A stretch of 15,394 nucleotides of DNA from SCQX01 sp035720945 (GTDB lineage: Bacteria; Pseudomonadota; Gammaproteobacteria; Burkholderiales; Burkholderiaceae_B). The position numbers and the translations under genes are program-made. Numbering within the stretch: position 1 is the first letter of the stretch; each line of letters opens with the position of its first letter. Below are positions 15,252 through 15,394 of the stretch, piece by piece. The DNA lies in NCBI GenBank assembly GCA_035720945.1, contig DASTNK010000127.1, positions 1 through 15,394 on the forward strand. The letters run 5' to 3'. Under the pieces are notes generated by a model that made no database searches, was not told the DNA's origin, and was given only the letters and a program-made list of their open reading frames with translations.

Positions 15252-15394
15252 TCACAGAGCGGCGGTCAGTTCGGGCACGGCCTGGAACAGGTCGGCCACC
15301 AGGCCGTAGTCGGCCACCCCGAAGATGGGCGCCTCGGCGTCCTTGTTGATGGCCACGATGACCTTGGAGTCCTTCATGCCCGCCAGGTGCTGGA
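15252..15394 (-). CDS. etfA: Electron transfer flavoprotein alpha subunit, C-terminal part
   Basis: The last 47 codons of etfA are present; the rest lies beyond the window. The end QHLAGMKDSKVIVAINKDAE, followed by APIFGVADYGLVADLF and PELTAAL, is the highly conserved FAD-binding C-terminus of the alpha subunit. EtfA with EtfB carries electrons from acyl-CoA and other dehydrogenases to the ubiquinone pool. The gene is transcribed toward blh. The piece is shorter than 60 codons, so recognition rests on the motif, which is distinctive. Confidence 0.92.
   Translation of the reverse strand, partial: QHLAGMKDSKVIVAINKDAEAPIFGVADYGLVADLFQAVPELTAAL

Overview
The window looks like a chromosomal segment of a GC-rich betaproteobacterium, probably in or near the Alcaligenaceae (Burkholderiales). 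The basis is a linear hut cluster in the order C-H-U-D-I, a Kup transporter, a DUF1328 membrane peptide, and an EtfA C-terminus of the common proteobacterial type. This taxonomic call is inference from gene content and codon character, not from a marker gene. No tRNA, rRNA, intact insertion sequence or CRISPR array was seen.

Left end (1-2480): a small unrecognised membrane protein is followed, on the opposite strand, by what looks like the surviving C-terminal stub of a TolC-family outer-membrane efflux protein. A promoter-like element and a hairpin-rich leader then precede an exported protein of unknown function, which ends in a good stem-loop. A GTG-started pirin follows, with a perfect 17-bp tandem duplication across its stop codon.

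Middle-left (2480-5545, mostly minus strand): a DUF1328 (YtjA-type) mini membrane protein and a 72-residue unknown protein form a two-gene unit preceded by four 19-bp tandem degenerate repeats. About 600 bp with no convincing gene separates this unit from kup, a potassium importer transcribed divergently from the hut locus.

Histidine utilisation (5545-12075, plus strand): hutC (GntR/UTRA repressor), hutH (histidine ammonia-lyase), hutU (urocanase), hutD (cupin-like accessory) and hutI (imidazolonepropionase). A perfect TGTATATACA operator lies before hutH and a one-mismatch copy lies between kup and hutC, so HutC probably controls the cluster and itself. Together the enzymes take histidine to N-formimino-L-glutamate. 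The genes for the last step (hutF/hutG) and for a transporter are not in the window. A tiny ORF of 37 codons bridges hutD and hutI by an ATGA overlap.

Right end (12075-15394): a DsbG-type periplasmic thiol isomerase is preceded by a perfect 16-bp hairpin abutting its ribosome-binding site. Next comes a sulfide/persulfide response locus. A BigR/SqrR-type ArsR regulator with two suitably spaced cysteines and a membrane-anchored rhodanese lie on the minus strand. A Blh/ETHE1-like persulfide dioxygenase diverges from them across an AT-rich palindrome. The window closes with the C-terminal 47 codons of etfA on the minus strand.

I found no single spectacular new system. The items I would follow up first are the 19-bp repeat array with its unknown/DUF1328 gene pair, the dsbG leader hairpin, the hutD-hutI mini-ORF, and the compact persulfide-responsive locus.
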